Below are positions 11,362 through 13,991 of a DNA stretch of 13,991 nt, piece after piece (position 1 is the first letter of the stretch; every line of letters starts with the position of its first letter). A program made the position numbers and the translations under genes. The notes under the pieces were generated by a model, which did no database searches, was not told the origin of the DNA, and was given only the letters and a program-made list of their open reading frames with translations. The stretch comes from Thermoprotei archaeon. GTDB taxonomy: Archaea; Thermoproteota; Thermoprotei; QMSL01; B3-G16. Location: positions 1 through 13,991 of the forward strand of contig JAGGUS010000075.1 in NCBI GenBank assembly GCA_021158375.1, given 5' to 3'.

Positions 11362-13797
11362 TTAGGCTCCTGAGATCCCATAGTAATAACGTACTAGTAC
11401 TCTAGTGATCTCCCTTAAGGCATCCATTATAGCTTGAGGATGCATACCTAATACTTCAGAGCAAGCTCTCCAACTCCTAGCCTGAAGTACCTTAGTTATG
11501 AGTATTAATTCTTCTTTCTCGCTTAATTTTGGTCTATTCGTTTCATCATTATAGAAGTAGGCTAAGGTAAGCTCTCGGACGCAGTCAGAAACGCATTCAT
11601 AAGTCATGCCACTCCAGGCATAAGAGGCAACTCTTTCAACTTGAATCTCTGTTAACCTGGGCTTATATTCTTTAAACACTGGATTATTCCAAGTGAATAG
11701 GAGGAGGCGCACAACATACGGATCTAAATCATCGTAGGGATCCACCAAAGAGTTTAACAGTTTTATTCTGAACTCTCTATTTGCCTGAAGTATTATTTTC
11801 TTTACCTCCTCCTTGAGAGGTCTTATGACTAATACAGTATATTCGCCGCTTACAGGATTCCTATCAGGGCTTATATGAATTGGAATGAAATTATTCTTTA
11901 ACCAAAATCTAAGCAATGGCTCATTGACGCCAAAGCCTGCCCCAACCCATCCATATCCCCTCTTTATGGCTTCATCACAGATGAATTCTATTATCCTACT
12001 ACCTAGGCCTAAGCTCATAGCATTTGGATGTGTAGCTATTCGTACTATTCGCCATCCAGCATAACGAGCAAAGCGCTCATCTCTGAGATGTTTAAGAAAT
12101 CGGTCGGGTATTATGTTACCATGGATCCATCCACCTTTCTTTAAGTAATCAATCATATCTTCAGGTATTGGCCCTTCTTCAGCTAATTCTACGGCTGTAA
12201 CTATCTTGTTACTTGGAAGTTTGAGAGCTCTTATCGTATGATGAGGAGCATCTGCCATCATCGCTATATCGTTAGGTCTGTTCCTATAGTGAGCGAGTAT
12301 GTAAATACCAACAAATTGCCTAAGTTCGTTTTCTTTATCCTCTAGGAACCATTCCCTTATATTAGGAGCTATATACTTGACTTCACCAGATTTTATGTAT
12401 TCATAATCCTTCTCAGTAAGAGGTGCTGGCTCTGCATCCAGCAAGAGCGTGTCGAATAGCCAAAGTTCTATGGGATCATTATTAGCATATCTTATTGGCT
12501 CGTTCATCTCATACTCGAAGAGCTTAGTGTTTTTATCTTCCTTAATTCTCTTTAAAAAACGTATGGAAAAGCCTCTACCGGCACCTTCATAGCCGTGTAT
12601 AGTCGAAGAGAATATTATTCTATCAAAGAGCCGCCATATTTTATGTAACATCGGAACTTGTAATCCTGCTGCTTCATCTACAGCTACAATATCAGGCCTA
12701 GAGCTAAGTAAGTCGAGCGGACGCATATACTCTATCGTTATTCCTCGAGCCTTTATCCTCTCTATCACTCTCCTACGCTCAATAGTCTCAGTTTTATATC
12801 CCATTGCTTCTAAAGTACGCCTTGCAAGCATCATCAAGGATTGTACATTTTCGAGAGCAGGGGCAGTCACTCCTATAAAGACCCTCCCCTTTGCCTTGCG
12901 TAATTTGTGTGCAAGTATCGCTAGTCCTATACCAACTGCACAACTCTTTCCACGTCCACGATCAGCAGTTATAACTACGATATATTTCTCACCTTTCTCT
13001 GGCCTTCTTGAAAGTTTTTCTATTATCTTAACCACTTCTACCTGATCCTGCGTAAGAGCCATTTTATATGCTCTTAGTAATGTCTCACCTTTTTCAGGTA
13101 ACATTAAGCTTCTTCGTTTAAATGCAGGTAGGGATACAACTCCAGGTTCTTTTACTAATCTATCCTTGTCTACATCATATACGGCTATTCCAGGATATTT
13201 TAGAAGCTTTTTAATGAAACGTTTTTTAAATATATGCCTGACTTCGTTAACGGGATGCTGAGGAGTGGATAATAGCTCTTGGAATTCGGTTATGCGCTTT
13301 TCCCACTCATCAAAATGCGGAGTTATTAATATTATTAGACCTCCTCCTCTGACAATGCCTATGAGCCTGCCTATGTCATTAGGCCTAAGATCGTTAATTA
13401 GATCTAGAACTAAGAGATCATAAGTGGTGCCTAAGACCTGTTCAGTATCAGCATAATCTATTTCTTCAAAATCTATTAAGGTGAAGTCCTTCATTAAGGA
13501 GGAGATTACCTTAAGGCGTTCCTTCGCATCCTCATAATTGTGCTTAAGAGCATATAGGATCTGTATTTTATCACTATTAAGCCTTTTAGCCATCTTTTCA
13601 GCTGCTCTTCTTAGGATTATACCCGCTATGAAGCATAATTTAATGTTATCGTGACCCATGAGGACTATCATTCTTCTAGAATTCTGTTTTATAGCTTCAT
13701 CCATACTCCTGTCCAGCAATTTTAATGTTATAGGGAGGTCTCCTTGCTCAAGATTTATTCCGGAGTAGCTTGTCTCTTTATTCTCCATCATGCTCAC
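11362..13797 (-). CDS. tmcA: tRNA(Met) cytidine-34 acetyltransferase TmcA
   Basis: An 811-residue protein with the complete TmcA/Nat10/Kre33 layout. The N-terminal DUF1726-like region occupies about 25-235. The RecD-like helicase/ATPase domain (about 245-450) has Walker A ADRGRGKS (278-285), Walker B IVAVDEAAGL (370-379) and FSSTIHGYEGAGRG (396-409). The GNAT domain (about 490-660) carries RIVRIATHPNAMSLGLGSR (583-601), the acetyl-CoA loop, and FGVNEPLLRFW. The tRNA-binding helical tail covers about 665-811. Known TmcA makes N4-acetylcytidine at C34 of elongator tRNA-Met using acetyl-CoA and ATP; in hyperthermophilic archaea related enzymes also acetylate rRNA and other tRNAs. The start is a GTG at 13797, preceded by GAGGAG; ATG codons three and four further in are alternatives. 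The upstream partial gene overlaps by 20 bp. Confidence 0.95.
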   Translation of the reverse strand: MSMMENKETSYSGINLEQGDLPITLKLLDRSMDEAIKQNSRRMIVLMGHDNIKLCFIAGIILRRAAEKMAKRLNSDKIQILYALKHNYEDAKERLKVISSLMKDFTLIDFEEIDYADTEQVLGTTYDLLVLDLINDLRPNDIGRLIGIVRGGGLIILITPHFDEWEKRITEFQELLSTPQHPVNEVRHIFKKRFIKKLLKYPGIAVYDVDKDRLVKEPGVVSLPAFKRRSLMLPEKGETLLRAYKMALTQDQVEVVKIIEKLSRRPEKGEKYIVVITADRGRGKSCAVGIGLAILAHKLRKAKGRVFIGVTAPALENVQSLMMLARRTLEAMGYKTETIERRRVIERIKARGITIEYMRPLDLLSSRPDIVAVDEAAGLQVPMLHKIWRLFDRIIFSSTIHGYEGAGRGFSIRFLKRIKEDKNTKLFEYEMNEPIRYANNDPIELWLFDTLLLDAEPAPLTEKDYEYIKSGEVKYIAPNIREWFLEDKENELRQFVGIYILAHYRNRPNDIAMMADAPHHTIRALKLPSNKIVTAVELAEEGPIPEDMIDYLKKGGWIHGNIIPDRFLKHLRDERFARYAGWRIVRIATHPNAMSLGLGSRIIEFICDEAIKRGYGWVGAGFGVNEPLLRFWLKNNFIPIHISPDRNPVSGEYTVLVIRPLKEEVKKIILQANREFRIKLLNSLVDPYDDLDPYVVRLLLFTWNNPVFKEYKPRLTEIQVERVASYAWSGMTYECVSDCVRELTLAYFYNDETNRPKLSEKEELILITKVLQARSWRACSEVLGMHPQAIMDALREITRVLVRYYYGISGA

Positions 13798-13991
13798 CTA
13801 TCTCCTCAATATATCCATCAGACGATCCTCTTTTCATGAACTTTACAGGAATGGAGAGGAGTGAATCAGACCATACATCAAAGGATTGAAGGAAGTTGTT
13901 AAATTTAGCTATAGGAACTATAGGTAGCCCCTCATATATTGTTATAGGTTCCTCATATAGTGTAACTATAATTGGATAGAGACGTGCATAA
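13778..13991 (-). CDS. C-terminal fragment of an unrecognised gene upstream of tmcA
   Basis: On the minus strand, a frame is open from the right edge (first full codon at 13990-13988) to a TAA at 13778-13780. It yields 70 residues starting YARLYPIIVTLYEEP; the other two frames on this strand contain stops early in this stretch. The composition looks like real archaeal protein: a strand-rich piece (IIVTLYEEPITIYEGLPIVPI) followed by KFNNFLQSFDVW and a hydrophilic tail. The end overlaps the tmcA start by 20 bp and carries tmcA's GAGGAG ribosome-binding site, so it is probably the preceding gene of the same operon. I do not recognise the family, and the visible part has no catalytic motif. Its 5' end is outside the window. 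Confidence 0.6.
   Translation of the reverse strand, partial: YARLYPIIVTLYEEPITIYEGLPIVPIAKFNNFLQSFDVWSDSLLSIPVKFMKRGSSDGYIEEIGEHDGE

Noticed and set aside
1..13991. CRISPR array, IS elements or phage genes
   Set aside because: No regularly spaced repeats, transposase motifs, terminal inverted repeats or structural phage proteins were found on either strand.

Overview
The window looks like an AT-rich stretch of a thermophilic archaeal chromosome, most likely from the Thermoproteota (crenarchaeal side). The evidence is archaeal-type genes throughout: NucS/EndoMS, Hjc-type Holliday junction resolvase, TmcA with a fused ATPase, stand-alone Elp3, acylphosphatase and VapBC. AGG/AGA/ATA codons are heavily used, a very GC-rich tRNA sits in AT-rich DNA, and several genes have a TATA-like box about 26 nt upstream of the start codon with no room for a leader. 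I cannot assign a genus from sequence alone. No IS element, CRISPR array or phage gene is visible; the only accessory-type module is one vapBC pair.

Layout. Positions 1-456 (+) hold the 3' end of purB, convergent with nucS (-). birA (-) lies behind nucS and is divergent from vapBC (+), with a near-perfect 20-bp AT palindrome in the shared spacer. A tRNA-Ser(UGA) gene (-) follows; a symmetric TATA-like sequence separates it from a + strand gene (3383-4951). That gene resembles indolepyruvate:ferredoxin oxidoreductase subunit alpha (IorA) but appears to have lost the ferredoxin domain and the thiamine-pyrophosphate signature. From 4935 to the right edge everything is on the minus strand.

The minus-strand block 8748->4935 is a tight operon with overlapping genes: zinc-ribbon protein (DUF1922-like), a 503-residue Bud32-like kinase with a 250-residue N-terminal region I do not recognise, a Trm9-like methyltransferase and Elp3. 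Elp3 and Trm9 perform successive steps of wobble-uridine (U34) modification in known systems, so the kinase and zinc ribbon are candidate partners. This Elp3 lacks the usual N-terminal extension, and an in-frame stop just upstream shows this is not a start-codon error. Upstream lie a small zinc-ribbon protein of unknown function (8798-9202), a metallo-beta-lactamase-fold hydrolase (9245-9904), and an overlapping rhomboid protease-hjc pair (10960->9981).

At the right end, a partial unknown gene, tmcA (acetylation of C34 in elongator tRNA-Met) and an acylphosphatase gene form another minus-strand unit. The main theme is tRNA wobble-position modification: two GNAT-type tRNA modification enzymes (Elp3 and TmcA), a U34 methyltransferase and a tRNA with U34 lie within 11 kb. 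DNA repair (NucS, Hjc) is the second theme.
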